A stretch of 64,000 nt of DNA from Paenarthrobacter ilicis (GTDB lineage Bacteria; Actinomycetota; Actinomycetes; Actinomycetales; Micrococcaceae): positions 372,001 to 436,000 of the forward strand of contig NZ_JAFBCD010000001.1 of assembly GCF_016907545.1 (NCBI RefSeq), written 5' to 3'. Of this stretch, positions 43,832-52,656 are shown piece by piece. A program made the translations under genes and the position numbers. The notes beneath the pieces are model-generated. The model ran no database searches and was not told the DNA's origin. It saw only the letters and a list, made by a program, of their open reading frames with translations. Position 1 is the stretch's first letter. Each line of letters begins with the position of its first letter.

Positions 43832-43871
43832 CTCCGGTTGCGTGGCGCGTTACGTCGCCACGTAACCGGAG
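43832..43871. terminator. Long inverted repeat after the sugar-importer genes
   Basis: CTCCGGTT/AACCGGAG and CGTGGCG/CGCCACG form two stacked perfect stems with one mismatch, around an eight-base loop, 10 bp after the permease stop. There is no T-run. It may be a terminator-like or message-stabilising structure before the lacI gene. Confidence 0.55.
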
Positions 43872-43938
43872 TGATCGGCGCGGAACTGTTCGTAGTTAAG
43901 GTGTATTCGGAACAATGGCGGCCGGAGAGGGGGAGCCT

Positions 43939-45006
43939 GTGTCACCCACAACGGGTAGGTCCCAACGCGGCGGCCATACCGGCGTCAGCATTGAGGACGT
44001 TGCTGCGGCAGCAGGTGTCTCCACGGCAACTGTTTCCCGCGCCGTCCGGGGCCTGCCCCGCGTGTCTCCTGCAACAAGGGAAAAGATCCTGGAAGTGGCC
44101 GGCTCCCTGGGCTATGTGGCGTCTTCTTCGGCCTCCGGCCTGGCGACGGGTCGTACCCGGACCATCGGAGTGCTTGCCCCCTTTGTGAGCCGCTGGTTCT
44201 TCTCCAAGGCGATCGAAGGCGCGGACAGGGAGCTCCATTCCCGCAAATACAATCTTTCGCTTTTCAATCTGGGCGGCCACGGCAGCAACCGTGAGCGGCT
44301 CTTCAGTTCCACCATGGTCTACAAACAGATCGACGCCCTCCTGGTGCTGTGTATGTCCCTCACAGAGGAAGAGCTGGAACACCTCCACAAGCTGGATATC
44401 CCACTGGTTGTTGTTGGCGGGCATGTTGAAGATTGTGCCTACATTGGCATTAACGATTACGACGCAGCGTCCACCGCCGTGCGGCACCTGCTGGACTTGG
44501 GACACACGGACATCGCCCTGCTCCACGGGGATGACGAGACAGATTTGAACTTCGATGTTCCCCGTGTCCGCATCCGCGCCTTCCAGGAAGTCATGACCGA
44601 CGCCGGACTCCAGGTCCGCCCGGAATGGGACCAATGGGGGGACTTCACTGTTCTGAGCGGCCAGCAGGCGTTCAATCGGTTGTGGAGCATTCCCGGCCGG
44701 AAACCAACGGCCATCTTCTGCTCATCGGACGAGATGGCCATGGGCGTCATTTTCGAAGCGGGCCGGAATGGGGTGCGTGTTCCGGAGGATCTCTCCGTGA
44801 TCGGGATCGACGATCACGATTTCTCCGCAGCTTTGGGCCTCACCACCGTTGGACAACGGCCCGACAACCAAGCGGAACTGGCCACCAAGATGCTGTTGGA
44901 CGAGCTCGATGGCAACCCGGGCGCCGTTCACTCCGAGGTTGCACCGCACCAGCTCATCCTCCGTGAAACCACGGCCCCGCCCGGAACAACTGCCAAAAAC
45001 CGCTAG
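43939..45006 (+). CDS. LacI-family transcriptional regulator
   Basis: The protein (355 residues from GTG 43939) has the LacI helix-turn-helix and hinge helix at its start (VSIEDVAAAAGVSTATVSRAVRGLPRVSPATREKILEVAGSLGY) and a periplasmic-binding-protein-like effector domain, from RTIGVLAPFVSRWFFSKAIEG to VIGIDDHDFSAALGLTTVGQ. A GGAGAGGGGGAG stretch precedes GTG 43939; the alternative ATG 43915 lacks a site. It stands directly after the importer genes and most likely represses them through the palindrome at 40355-40368, released by the transported sugar. Its stop shares CTAG with the converging gene. Confidence 0.9.
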   Translation: MSPTTGRSQRGGHTGVSIEDVAAAAGVSTATVSRAVRGLPRVSPATREKILEVAGSLGYVASSSASGLATGRTRTIGVLAPFVSRWFFSKAIEGADRELHSRKYNLSLFNLGGHGSNRERLFSSTMVYKQIDALLVLCMSLTEEELEHLHKLDIPLVVVGGHVEDCAYIGINDYDAASTAVRHLLDLGHTDIALLHGDDETDLNFDVPRVRIRAFQEVMTDAGLQVRPEWDQWGDFTVLSGQQAFNRLWSIPGRKPTAIFCSSDEMAMGVIFEAGRNGVRVPEDLSVIGIDDHDFSAALGLTTVGQRPDNQAELATKMLLDELDGNPGAVHSEVAPHQLILRETTAPPGTTAKNR

Positions 45007-45887
45007 GAAGCCCTGGCCAACTGCCTGATGGGAATCCAGCGTGAAGCAAGCCGCCTGTAGGCCGCCGCTGCTCCGGTCATGTCGCCCTCGGCCAGGCACT
45101 CAATTCCGAGCCTCACATCCAAGGGCGAATCGTCCGGATACACCTTGTCCGCCACGGCGCCGTAGTCCAGCTCCACCATGGACTGGGCGTGGAACAACTC
45201 CAGCCATTCCGTGAGCTGGGTCAAATCATCCAGCATGTCCAGGTCCGGCGCAGCCAGGGCCAGGTGGGCCACCGCGAAGCGGGCCCGCTCCAGGGCTTCC
45301 GATACCGGCGTCCACACACGTACGGTCTGGATCCGCCCCTCGGCCTCCACCACATCTTTGCGGTCCGACTCGGCAAAGAGCGAGAACCAGCTGAATGGGA
45401 TGCCCCAGGTGGACGCCCGGGTGTGCACGCGCTTGGTGTCCTTGCCCGCGTTGATGCGGTCTATCCGCAATTGGTGCTTGTCCCTCTGCGTTACCGGAAT
45501 GAGGAGATCGGCCAAGGGACTGTGCACGCCCTCCATCAGTGCGTTGGCCGCCAAGCCGGCCCGAACCACCAGTTGGCTGGGGCAGTACAGCAAGCGCCCG
45601 GCGTCGTCCCCGTCTTTATCAGGCACAGCGTGGCGGCCCGCCGGAACCCGGGTGATACGGACCAGGTCCGTGCGGCCGGTGGGGAAAGGGTCCCCGCCGG
45701 GCCGCGTGATGCGGCCCAGCGAGGCTTGGAGCTCGGCATTCTCGACGGCGGCCCTGGTGCTTGCGTCGCTGCCGTCCGCCGTGAGTTGGCGCTGCTGTTC
45801 CGGCGGGAAGGCTTCCAAGGGTTCGTAAACGCGCAACGATGATGAGAAGGGCAGCCCTGCCTGGCCCCGGTACAGGTTTCCGGTCAT
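45003..45887 (-). CDS. Conserved-looking hypothetical protein
   Basis: A 294-residue soluble protein without recognised motif. The first part (YRGQAGLPFSSSLRVYEPLEAFPPEQQRQL) is followed by a central beta-rich region (DLVRITRVPAGRHAVPDKDG, RLLYCPSQLVVRAGLAANALM). A segment rich in Trp and Phe (STWGIPFSWFSLFAE) comes next, and then a helical end. The regular domain structure and absence of low complexity suggest a real, conserved actinobacterial protein. It is co-directional with exonuclease III, which lies 21 bp upstream of it, and may share its transcript. Confidence 0.75.
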   Translation of the reverse strand: MTGNLYRGQAGLPFSSSLRVYEPLEAFPPEQQRQLTADGSDASTRAAVENAELQASLGRITRPGGDPFPTGRTDLVRITRVPAGRHAVPDKDGDDAGRLLYCPSQLVVRAGLAANALMEGVHSPLADLLIPVTQRDKHQLRIDRINAGKDTKRVHTRASTWGIPFSWFSLFAESDRKDVVEAEGRIQTVRVWTPVSEALERARFAVAHLALAAPDLDMLDDLTQLTEWLELFHAQSMVELDYGAVADKVYPDDSPLDVRLGIECLAEGDMTGAAAAYRRLASRWIPIRQLARAS

Positions 45888-45908
45888 GTCCTGCCCTTTC
45901 GTCGGTGG

Positions 45909-46715
45909 TTAGTCTGAGAGCTCCACGATCACTGGTGCGTGGTCCGAGGCACCTTTGCCCTTGCGTTCCTCGCGGTCGATGGAGGCACCGGTGACGCGTG
46001 CGGCCAACGACGGGGAAGCCAGGCAGAAATCGATGCGCATGCCTTCCTTCTTGGGGAACCGGAGCTGCGTGTAGTCCCAGTAGGTGTAGACGCCGGGGCC
46101 GGGGGTGTAAGCCCGTGCGACGTCGGTGAAGCCCGCCGATTCGAAGGCATGGAAGGCTGCGCGTTCCGGTTCGCTGACGTGGGTGAGGTTGTTGTCGCGG
46201 AAGAGATCGATATCCCAGACATCGTCGTCAAAAGGAGCGATGTTCCAGTCGCCCATCAGTGCGATCTGGGCCTCCGGGTCGGAGGCGACCCACTGGGCGG
46301 CGTGGCCCCGGAGGACCTCCAGCCATTTGATCTTGTACGGCATGTGCTCGTCGTCCAGGGAGCGGCCGTTGGGAACGTAGAGGCTCCAGACGCGCACACC
46401 CCCGCACGTTGCGGCGATGGCGCGGGCTTCCTGGGCGGGATCCTTCCCGGCTTTGCCGAAGGCGGGCTGGTCCGGGAATGTACGCTCCACATCTTCCAGG
46501 CCAACGCGGGAGGCAATGGCCACACCGTTCCACTGGTTGACGCCGAAGTGGGCGACCTCGTAGCCCATGCGCTCAAAGAGCTCCCACGGAAAGTTCTCAT
46601 CCTTGCATTTGGTTTCCTGGATGGCCAGGACATCGCAGTCGCTGCGCTCGAGCCAGGCTTCCACCCGGTCGGCGCGGGCACGGAGGGAGTTCACGTTCCA
46701 AGTAGCTATCTTCAC
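45909..46715 (-). CDS. xth: Exodeoxyribonuclease III
   Basis: The 268-residue enzyme acts as AP endonuclease and 3'-5' exonuclease in base-excision repair. The family motifs are in order: KIATWNVNSLRARADRVEAWL with the metal-binding Asn, LAIQETKCKDENFP with the catalytic Glu, YVPNGRSLDD, GDWNIAPFDDDVWD with Asp and Asn, YTYWDYTQLRFPKKEGMRIDFCLAS, and the final SDHAPVIVEL with the catalytic His. GTG 46715 was chosen as the codon just before KIATWN; another GTG lies two codons upstream. The frame extends to 46835 without support. Confidence 0.96.
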   Translation of the reverse strand: MKIATWNVNSLRARADRVEAWLERSDCDVLAIQETKCKDENFPWELFERMGYEVAHFGVNQWNGVAIASRVGLEDVERTFPDQPAFGKAGKDPAQEARAIAATCGGVRVWSLYVPNGRSLDDEHMPYKIKWLEVLRGHAAQWVASDPEAQIALMGDWNIAPFDDDVWDIDLFRDNNLTHVSEPERAAFHAFESAGFTDVARAYTPGPGVYTYWDYTQLRFPKKEGMRIDFCLASPSLAARVTGASIDREERKGKGASDHAPVIVELSD

Positions 46716-46776
46716 AGCCACTAACTTACCGAACTTGGCGCCCGGCGCACCCCCTGGCCGGCAGGCCTGTGGGTTC

Positions 46777-47343
46777 TCAGCGTCCGTACAACGGTTGTGC
46801 GTGGGCCAGCCGCCGCAAGCCGATCCCCGAGGCAATCAGCAACACCCCGGTCACCATGGCGAAGCAGGCCAACATGGTGACAAGGCCCAGGAAGCCCAGA
46901 CCGGGGTTTACCAGCACCGCAATCCCGAACACCGTTGTGACCAGCCCGATCAGCAACCAGACACCCCAGCTGCGGACAAAATTGCGGGCGGCCAGTGCCA
47001 GGACGATCTGCGAAATCCCCAGGACCAGGGCCCACAAACCGATGAGGACGCCGATCGCAGCTGCTGTGATCCCCGGCCACGCGATTGCCAGGATGCCGGC
47101 CGCAATGGAGATGAAGCCCCCTGCCACAATCCACTGTGAGCGGCCGGCGGGATCGTAGAAATAGTGCGCCACGCTGGTAATGCCGTCCACCACCGCGAAG
47201 ACGCCGAACATCACCACCACCACGAAGACAGTGGCGCTGGGCAAAGCCAGGATGAGCAGGCCAAAGACGATTGCCAGGACGCCCCGCACCAGCAACGCAG
47301 TGCCGGGGGTTTTGAACATTCTGCGATCCGCTGTGTCCACCAT
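46777..47343 (-). CDS. HdeD-like (DUF308) membrane protein
   Basis: The 188-residue protein has six hydrophobic helices organised as three similar two-helix units (LLVRGVLAIVFGLLILALPSATVF, WIVAGGFISIAAGILAIAWPGIT, WLLIGLVTTVFGIAVLVNPGLG). This repeat is typical of the HdeD/DUF308 family, linked to acid tolerance in enterobacteria but of unknown role in actinobacteria. It lies downstream of the response regulator on the same strand, 26 bp away, and may be co-transcribed. Confidence 0.9.
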   Translation of the reverse strand: MVDTADRRMFKTPGTALLVRGVLAIVFGLLILALPSATVFVVVVMFGVFAVVDGITSVAHYFYDPAGRSQWIVAGGFISIAAGILAIAWPGITAAAIGVLIGLWALVLGISQIVLALAARNFVRSWGVWLLIGLVTTVFGIAVLVNPGLGFLGLVTMLACFAMVTGVLLIASGIGLRRLAHAQPLYGR

Positions 47344-47369
47344 AGGGTCAGCGTAGCCACCGCCGCCGC

Positions 47370-47996
47370 TTACCGCATCCCCTCACGCCGGATGGCTGTT
47401 GCTATGGCGGCGGCACGTGTTTCCACGCCCAGTTTCGCGTAAATGTGGGCCAGATGCGTTTTGACGGTGGCTTCGGAGATGAACAAGCGCTTGCCCAGGT
47501 CCCGGTTGGACAGGCCTTCCGTCAGCAGGCTCAACAGCTCGGCCTCCCTGGGCGTGAGGATGTCGTCAGGATTGCGCAGCTGCTGGAAAAGCCTCGAGGC
47601 AACGGGTGCGCTCATGACGCTCCTGCCCTCCACAGCCCCTCGGACGGCCGCGAAAATCTCCTCCGGGGCCGCGTCCTTCAACAAGTAGCCCATGGCGCCG
47701 GCATCCACGGCCCGGACAATATCGGCGTCCGAGTCGTAGGTGGTGAACACAATGACAGCTTGCCGCGGCTTCCATTGACGCAGTTGTTTGATGGCCTCAA
47801 TCCCGTCCATTCCGGCGCCCATGGCCAGATCCATCAGCACCACGGCCGGCTCCAGCTGCCGGACAACTGCCAGCGCTTCCTCGCCTGAGGATGCTTCCCC
47901 GACGACGGCGATGTCCGGTTGGGTGCCCAGCAGCGCCTTCAATCCACTCCGGACAACCGTGTGGTCGTCCACCAACAGGACGGAAATGGTGGTCAT
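47370..47996 (-). CDS. NarL/LuxR-type response regulator (SenR-like)
   Basis: A 208-residue regulator with a receiver domain (acidic pair in LLVDDHTVVRSGL, phosphoacceptor Asp in VLMDLAMGAGMDG near residue 55, Lys in YLLKDAAPEE) and a C-terminal LuxR helix-turn-helix (LTPREAELLSLLTEGLSNRDLGKRLFISEATVKTHLAHIYAKLGV). Its start overlaps the stop of the sensor kinase gene (ATGA). With that kinase and the divergent HbpS-like protein it resembles the haem/redox-sensing SenS/SenR pair of Streptomyces. The receptor assignment is inferred from gene order. Confidence 0.93.
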   Translation of the reverse strand: MTTISVLLVDDHTVVRSGLKALLGTQPDIAVVGEASSGEEALAVVRQLEPAVVLMDLAMGAGMDGIEAIKQLRQWKPRQAVIVFTTYDSDADIVRAVDAGAMGYLLKDAAPEEIFAAVRGAVEGRSVMSAPVASRLFQQLRNPDDILTPREAELLSLLTEGLSNRDLGKRLFISEATVKTHLAHIYAKLGVETRAAAIATAIRREGMR

Positions 47997-49195
47997 TGAT
48001 TCTCCTTGATGGCAGGTCCAGCAGCTTCGTGGGCTGCAACCCCGGTGGGGATTTGGGCTGCGATGATGGTCCCGTCACCCGGCGCGCTCTCCACCCACAA
48101 CGTTCCACCTAGCTGTTCCACCCGTTGCCGCATGGCCCGGATACCGTACCCTCCTGCGGCCGACGGCGGAGGTACCGTTCCGGGATCAAAGCCGCGGCCG
48201 TCGTCGAACACGTCCAGGGTGACCGCCTCCGGGAGGTAGCTGAGGGTGACGCTGGCGTGGTTGGCCTGGGCATGGAGGGCGATGTTGGCGGCGGCGCTTT
48301 GGGTCACACGGAGCAGGGTGTGCCGCACTTCCGGAGGGAGCGGCTGAACGTCACCCGTCACCTGGATCCTGATCGAATCCACGTATTGCCGGGCTGCCTG
48401 CTCCAGGGCTTCCGGCAAGGGGCCGGATTCCAGCCCGGGGGAGGAGAGCTCGTGGACCAGGCTCCGGGTATCGGCGAGGTTCCTGCGCAACAGCCCGGTG
48501 GCCTGTTGGACATCACGGTGCGCGGCCCCGGCCGGCCAGGACCGTTGGGCGGCTTCGAGCAGGAGCAGGCTGCTGGCCAGCCCCTGGGTGACTGTGTCGT
48601 GGATTTCCCGGGAGACGCGCTCGCGTTCGGCGGCGGTTCCGGCAGCACGTTCCACGGCGGCAAGTTGCTCCTGAGCCTGGGTAACATCGTGCAACAACCC
48701 GCGCTGAACCTCGGCGTCCCGCTCGATCTTCTGGTACATCACCATCAGCAGGGCACCGGCCGCCAGCGGGCCCAGCAGCATGGATACATCCGTCCAGCCG
48801 CTCATCCGGAAGAGTCCCACCGCGGTGGCGGCCGCCGTCGTGCTTCCCGCCAGGTACCCAACCCAGCCGCGGAAGGCCGTGCGTGCCAGGAAGAAGATGG
48901 CGAAGGAGCACCAGGCGAAGCTGGGGGCCACGATCACCAGCACCGCCCACGCAGCCACCAAGGCAAGCATCCATGGATGAATGCTGCCGGGCCGCCGGGA
49001 TGCCCGGGCCAGAACTGCGGTCACCGCGTACAGCGCGCAGACCGCGGCGGCCAGTGCCACCGTCCACAGGTTGTCCGCCGGGGAATGCCGCATCACGTAG
49101 CGGACCGCGGAGGAGACCATCAGGACCGCGAATCCCACGTGCACCACATGGTCGATCCGGACAGTGGCCGTGGGCCGTGCGGGGGCGGTGGGCAT
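47993..49195 (-). CDS. Sensor histidine kinase, HisKA_3 type (SenS-like)
   Basis: A 400-residue membrane kinase. The N-terminal part has five or six hydrophobic helices (about 17-155) with very short loops and no large sensor domain. This is followed by a dimerisation helix, the phosphoacceptor segment RERVSREIHDTVTQGLASSLLLLEAA (His near 205), and the ATPase domain with VTLDVFDDGRGFDP and GGYGIRAMRQRVEQLGG. It has the form of NarL-group kinases that need an accessory ligand protein. It overlaps the regulator gene and is divergent from the secreted haem-binding-like protein gene 212 bp away. Confidence 0.92.
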   Translation of the reverse strand: MPTAPARPTATVRIDHVVHVGFAVLMVSSAVRYVMRHSPADNLWTVALAAAVCALYAVTAVLARASRRPGSIHPWMLALVAAWAVLVIVAPSFAWCSFAIFFLARTAFRGWVGYLAGSTTAAATAVGLFRMSGWTDVSMLLGPLAAGALLMVMYQKIERDAEVQRGLLHDVTQAQEQLAAVERAAGTAAERERVSREIHDTVTQGLASSLLLLEAAQRSWPAGAAHRDVQQATGLLRRNLADTRSLVHELSSPGLESGPLPEALEQAARQYVDSIRIQVTGDVQPLPPEVRHTLLRVTQSAAANIALHAQANHASVTLSYLPEAVTLDVFDDGRGFDPGTVPPPSAAGGYGIRAMRQRVEQLGGTLWVESAPGDGTIIAAQIPTGVAAHEAAGPAIKENQ

Positions 49196-49407
49196 GTGTG
49201 GCTCCGGGATTCAGTCCGTGGGTGGCGTCCTTTCCATGCTAGGTCCCGCAGGCCGCCGGGTCTCTCCACCTTTTGGCTGATACGGCCGACGAAAAGGCTG
49301 AGGCTCCCCGCGGCGCCCGGCCGATGCCCCGCCCTGCCCTGCCCGGGAAACATGGAGGTGTACCGGGGCTGAGAACAGTTCCCCACCGATGACGCAGGAG
49401 ATGTCCC

Positions 49408-49980
49408 GTGAAGAAGTCCAACAAGATGATTGCCCTCGCCGCTGCCGGAGCTTTGGCGCTCACTGGCGGAGCGACGGCCGTGGCCAACGCCGTGGCTCCC
49501 GCTGCGGCCCCCATCGCCGTGGATGCGAAAACTCCGGCCGACGTCCAGCCGGCCCCCGAGAATGTGGTGGCGCAGAACCGGATCACCGTCGGTGCCTCCA
49601 GCAAGGCGGTCACCGCTGCCTTGGCCAAGTGCCAGGCCGACAAGCTGCCGTTTGTCACTGTGGCCCTGGTGGACCGGTTCGGCACCGTGCAGGCACTGCT
49701 CCGCGGCGACAACGCGGCAGAGCACACCATCGAGGCCGCCAAGCAAAAGGCGTACACCGCAGCGGCCTTCGGTGCGCCCACCAGCGAACTCGCCAAGCGC
49801 ATCAACGGCAACGGCCCATCCATTGCTGATCTTCCCGGCACCCTTTTCCTGTCCGGGGGAGTGCCGCTGAAAGTTAACGGCGTGTCGGTGGCAGGAATCG
49901 GCGTAGGTGGCGCGCCTGATGGCGCCCTGGACGAGGCATGCGCAACGGCCGGCGCCGATTCCCTGGCCGCGGCGAAGTAA
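49408..49980 (+). CDS. Secreted HbpS/GlcG-like haem-binding protein
   Basis: The 190-residue protein starts at GTG 49408 with AGGAG eight bases before it. A signal peptide ends near TAVANAVAPAAA. The mature part is a GlcG/HbpS domain (about 58-190) with VTVALVDRFGTVQALLRGDNAAEHTIEAAKQKAYTAAAF, PGTLFLSGGVPLKVNGVSVAGIGVGGAPDGALDEACA. In Streptomyces reticuli the homologous HbpS is exported, binds haem and modulates the kinase SenS. The divergent kinase/regulator pair here supports the same role. A proline/alanine linker after the signal replaces any lipid anchor. Confidence 0.85.
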   Translation: MKKSNKMIALAAAGALALTGGATAVANAVAPAAAPIAVDAKTPADVQPAPENVVAQNRITVGASSKAVTAALAKCQADKLPFVTVALVDRFGTVQALLRGDNAAEHTIEAAKQKAYTAAAFGAPTSELAKRINGNGPSIADLPGTLFLSGGVPLKVNGVSVAGIGVGGAPDGALDEACATAGADSLAAAK

Positions 49981-49990
49981 CCTCAGCAGC

Positions 49991-50704
49991 ATGAAGAGGG
50001 CACAGACGGCAGGAATCGGCTTGCTGGTGGTGGGACTTCTGGCGGGATGCTCGACGGCGGCGTCCCCACCTACCAGCCCGGCTGCCACACAGGCTTCGGT
50101 GCCGGCTGAGGCGGGCACAGCCAACCCGGCACCCACCTCCGGCAAGCCGACCCCGGTGACCTCCGCGCCGTCGTCGTCCGCTGACGTACCGCCGCCACTA
50201 TCCCCGGAGGCCCAACTGGAAACGGATCGACTCCTTATTCTCGCCGCCAAAGCGAACCAACCCGGGCGGGTCCGTGAGCTCATCACAGCGGGAGGGAATG
50301 TGAACGCCAAGGACGAAATCCAGGACTCCGCATTCCTGTATTCCGGAGCCGAAGGCTTCAACGAGGTCCTGCACCTGACACTGGAGGCTGGCGCTGATGT
50401 CCGCAGCACCAACCGCTACGGCGGCACTGCGCTGATCCCCGCCAGCGAGCATGGCCACACGGATACTGTCCGGATCCTGATTGCCGCCGGTGTGCCGGTG
50501 GACCATGTCAACAACCTGGGATGGACCGCCATGCAGGAAGCGATCCTGCTCAACAACGGCGGCCCCAAGCAGCAGGATGTGGTGCGCCAACTCCTGGCTG
50601 CGGGCGCCAACCCGGACATCCGTGACCCGCAAGGCCGGACCGCCCTGCAGAATGCAGAGCGGCTCGGTTTCACGGAGATCGCGGCGCTGATCCGCAACCT
50701 CTGA
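49991..50704 (+). CDS. Ankyrin-repeat lipoprotein
   Basis: The 237-residue protein has a lipoprotein signal (GIGLLVVGLLAGCSTA, lipobox LLAGC), a Pro/Thr/Ser/Ala-rich spacer of about 60 residues and four ankyrin repeats: DRLLILAAKANQPGRVRELITAGGNVNAKD, SGAEGFNEVLHLTLEAGADV, TALIPASEHGHTDTVRILIAAGVPV and TAMQEAILLNNGGPKQQDVVRQLLAAGANPDI, followed by a last half repeat. It would sit on the outer face of the membrane as a protein-binding module. Ten bases separate it from the HbpS-like gene, so the two are probably co-transcribed and may be partners. Confidence 0.88.
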   Translation: MKRAQTAGIGLLVVGLLAGCSTAASPPTSPAATQASVPAEAGTANPAPTSGKPTPVTSAPSSSADVPPPLSPEAQLETDRLLILAAKANQPGRVRELITAGGNVNAKDEIQDSAFLYSGAEGFNEVLHLTLEAGADVRSTNRYGGTALIPASEHGHTDTVRILIAAGVPVDHVNNLGWTAMQEAILLNNGGPKQQDVVRQLLAAGANPDIRDPQGRTALQNAERLGFTEIAALIRNL

Positions 50705-50714
50705 CCCAGTTGGG

Positions 50715-51929
50715 TCAGAGGGCTTCGAGGACGCTGACGTAGTTGGCTATGCCCACGCCGCCCATGTTCTGCACAGCTCCGCGGCGGGCGTTGGGCAGCT
50801 GCATGTCCCCGGCGGTGCCACTGAGTTGCATGGCAGCGATGACGTGCTGCGATACGCCGGTGGCGCCCACGGGGTGGCCTTTGGCCTTGAGCCCGCCAGA
50901 GACGTTGACGGGCAACTTTCCGTCCTTGTAGACCCACCCCTCCTTAATGGCGCGGGAACCTTCGCCGCGGGGTGTCAGGCCCATGGCCTCGTACATGATC
51001 AGCTCGGCGATGGTGAAGCAGTCGTGGACCTCGGCGAAGTCCAGATCCCCGACGCCCACTCCGGCCATGGTGAACGCGCGTTCCCACGAAGCGCGCGTGG
51101 CAGCGAACTCGGTGGGGTCGCGCTTCTCCGCCGGGAAGAAGTCGTTGGCGTGGCCGAACCCCGCCAGGCGGACGGCTGCCGTCGCGCCCCTGGCAGCCTC
51201 GGTGGAGATGACGACGGCGGCCGCCCCGTCCGAGACCGGCGAACAGTCTGTGCGGCGCAAGGGATCGGCAACCATGGGGTTCTTCTCGGAAATGGTTCGG
51301 CAGAACTCCTCCCCAAAGTCGCGGTGCATCTGGGCGTAGGGGTTGTCCATGCCGTTGTGGTGATTCTTGGCGGCAATGGAACCCAGTACGTCTCCGAGTC
51401 CCGCTTCGAATCCGGAGCCGGCAAGGGAAGCCCCGTAACGTTTTCCGTAGTGCTTGGCCACCTCAGCGAACAGGCCGGTGAAGCCCGTGGTGGATGATTT
51501 GCCGGCCATCTCGTAGGACGCGCCCAGAAGCGCTGCGCCCACGACGTTGGCGCCGGCGTCGGTCATCTTTTCCGCACCGATCACCAGCACGTTCCGCGCA
51601 GTCCCGGCGAGGACAGCCTTGACGCCCTGCTGGAAGGCGGCCGAACCGGATGCGCAGGCGTTCTCGGTGCGCGTGGACGGGACGTTTGCCAGTTCAGGTG
51701 ACAGCTGCAGTGCCAGCGAAGACGTGAAGCCCAGCGGCTGCATCCCGGAGTTGAACTGACCCAGGTAGATCTCGTCAATATCCCGCGGGTCCAACCCGGA
51801 GTTGCTGATGGCCTCGCCGGCCACCTGCACGATCAGCGTCTCCAGGGTGTCATCCGTGAGCTTGCCGAACTTGCTGTGTCCCCAGCCCGTCAGCAGGATG
51901 TCCTTGCCGAAGTGTTCCTTCAAGCTCAT
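50715..51929 (-). CDS. Thiolase-family acyltransferase
   Basis: A 404-residue thiolase of the SCP-x/lipid type: catalytic Cys in [16 protein letters not shown] (near 90), [20 protein letters not shown], and the Gly-rich [17 protein letters not shown] with His. These differ from degradative acetyl-CoA acetyltransferases, in which GGGCNPYGG-type ends are seen. It overlaps the CoA-transferase beta gene as ATGA, which suggests cleavage of a 3-oxoacyl-CoA made by that transferase. Substrate could be acetoacetyl-CoA or another 3-oxoacyl-CoA; a short insertion after KHYGKRYG distinguishes it from usual members. Confidence 0.85.
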   Translation of the reverse strand: MSLKEHFGKDILLTGWGHSKFGKLTDDTLETLIVQVAGEAISNSGLDPRDIDEIYLGQFNSGMQPLGFTSSLALQLSPELANVPSTRTENACASGSAAFQQGVKAVLAGTARNVLVIGAEKMTDAGANVVGAALLGASYEMAGKSSTTGFTGLFAEVAKHYGKRYGASLAGSGFEAGLGDVLGSIAAKNHHNGMDNPYAQMHRDFGEEFCRTISEKNPMVADPLRRTDCSPVSDGAAAVVISTEAARGATAAVRLAGFGHANDFFPAEKRDPTEFAATRASWERAFTMAGVGVGDLDFAEVHDCFTIAELIMYEAMGLTPRGEGSRAIKEGWVYKDGKLPVNVSGGLKAKGHPVGATGVSQHVIAAMQLSGTAGDMQLPNARRGAVQNMGGVGIANYVSVLEAL

Positions 51930-52624
51930 GCCTGCGCTCCTTCAAGTGCTTCGCTGGCCGCGCTGTCCTCAAGCGCCACCGTGAATTCGGCGTCGGTTTT
52001 CTCCCTGATTTCTTCTACAGTGACGCCGGGGGCCAGCCGGGTGAGCAACAGGCGAATCCCGGCGTCGTTCGATCCGTCGGGAACGATGTCAAAAACAGCG
52101 AGGTCCGTGATGATGCGGTCCACGCACCGCTGCCCGGTCAGGGGGAGGGTGCATTCGGCCACGATCTTCGCGGTGCCGTCCTTGGCGTTGTGCTCTGTGA
52201 GGACCACAACGCGTGGGGTGCCGGCAACCAGATCCATGGCACCGCCCATGCCCTTGACCATTTTGCCCGGGATGGTCCAGTTGGCCAGGTCGCCAGCGCC
52301 GGAGACCTGCATGGCGCCCAGGATGGCTACCTTGACGTGTCCGCCGCGGATCATGCCGAAGGACGTTGCGGAATCAAAAATGCTGCCACCTTCGTTGATG
52401 GTGACCGTCTGCTTGCCAGCGTTGATCAGGTCTGCGTCTTCGTCGCCTTCGTAGGGAAACGGGCCCATGCCCAACAGCCCGTTCTCACTCTGCAGGACAA
52501 CCCGCACGCCGTGGGGCAGGTTGTTGGCCACCAACGTGGGAATGCCGATTCCCAGGTTGACGTAATCGCCGTCGTTCAGTTCCTCGGCAGCGATCGCCGC
52601 CATCTGGTCACGTGTCCATGCCAT
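51926..52624 (-). CDS. 3-oxoacid CoA-transferase, beta subunit
   Basis: The 232-residue subunit carries the catalytic Glu in [16 protein letters not shown] (near residue 47) that forms the CoA thioester. [50 protein letters not shown] and [22 protein letters not shown] also match. These fit ScoB/PcaJ-type transferases moving CoA from succinyl-CoA to a 3-oxoacid. It follows the alpha subunit by 32 bp and overlaps the thiolase gene. The three genes form an operon for the last steps of 3-oxoacid breakdown. Confidence 0.93.
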   Translation of the reverse strand: MAWTRDQMAAIAAEELNDGDYVNLGIGIPTLVANNLPHGVRVVLQSENGLLGMGPFPYEGDEDADLINAGKQTVTINEGGSIFDSATSFGMIRGGHVKVAILGAMQVSGAGDLANWTIPGKMVKGMGGAMDLVAGTPRVVVLTEHNAKDGTAKIVAECTLPLTGQRCVDRIITDLAVFDIVPDGSNDAGIRLLLTRLAPGVTVEEIREKTDAEFTVALEDSAASEALEGAQA

Positions 52625-52656
52625 GGTGTGCTCCTTTGCTTCAGGCCGTAGCTGCT

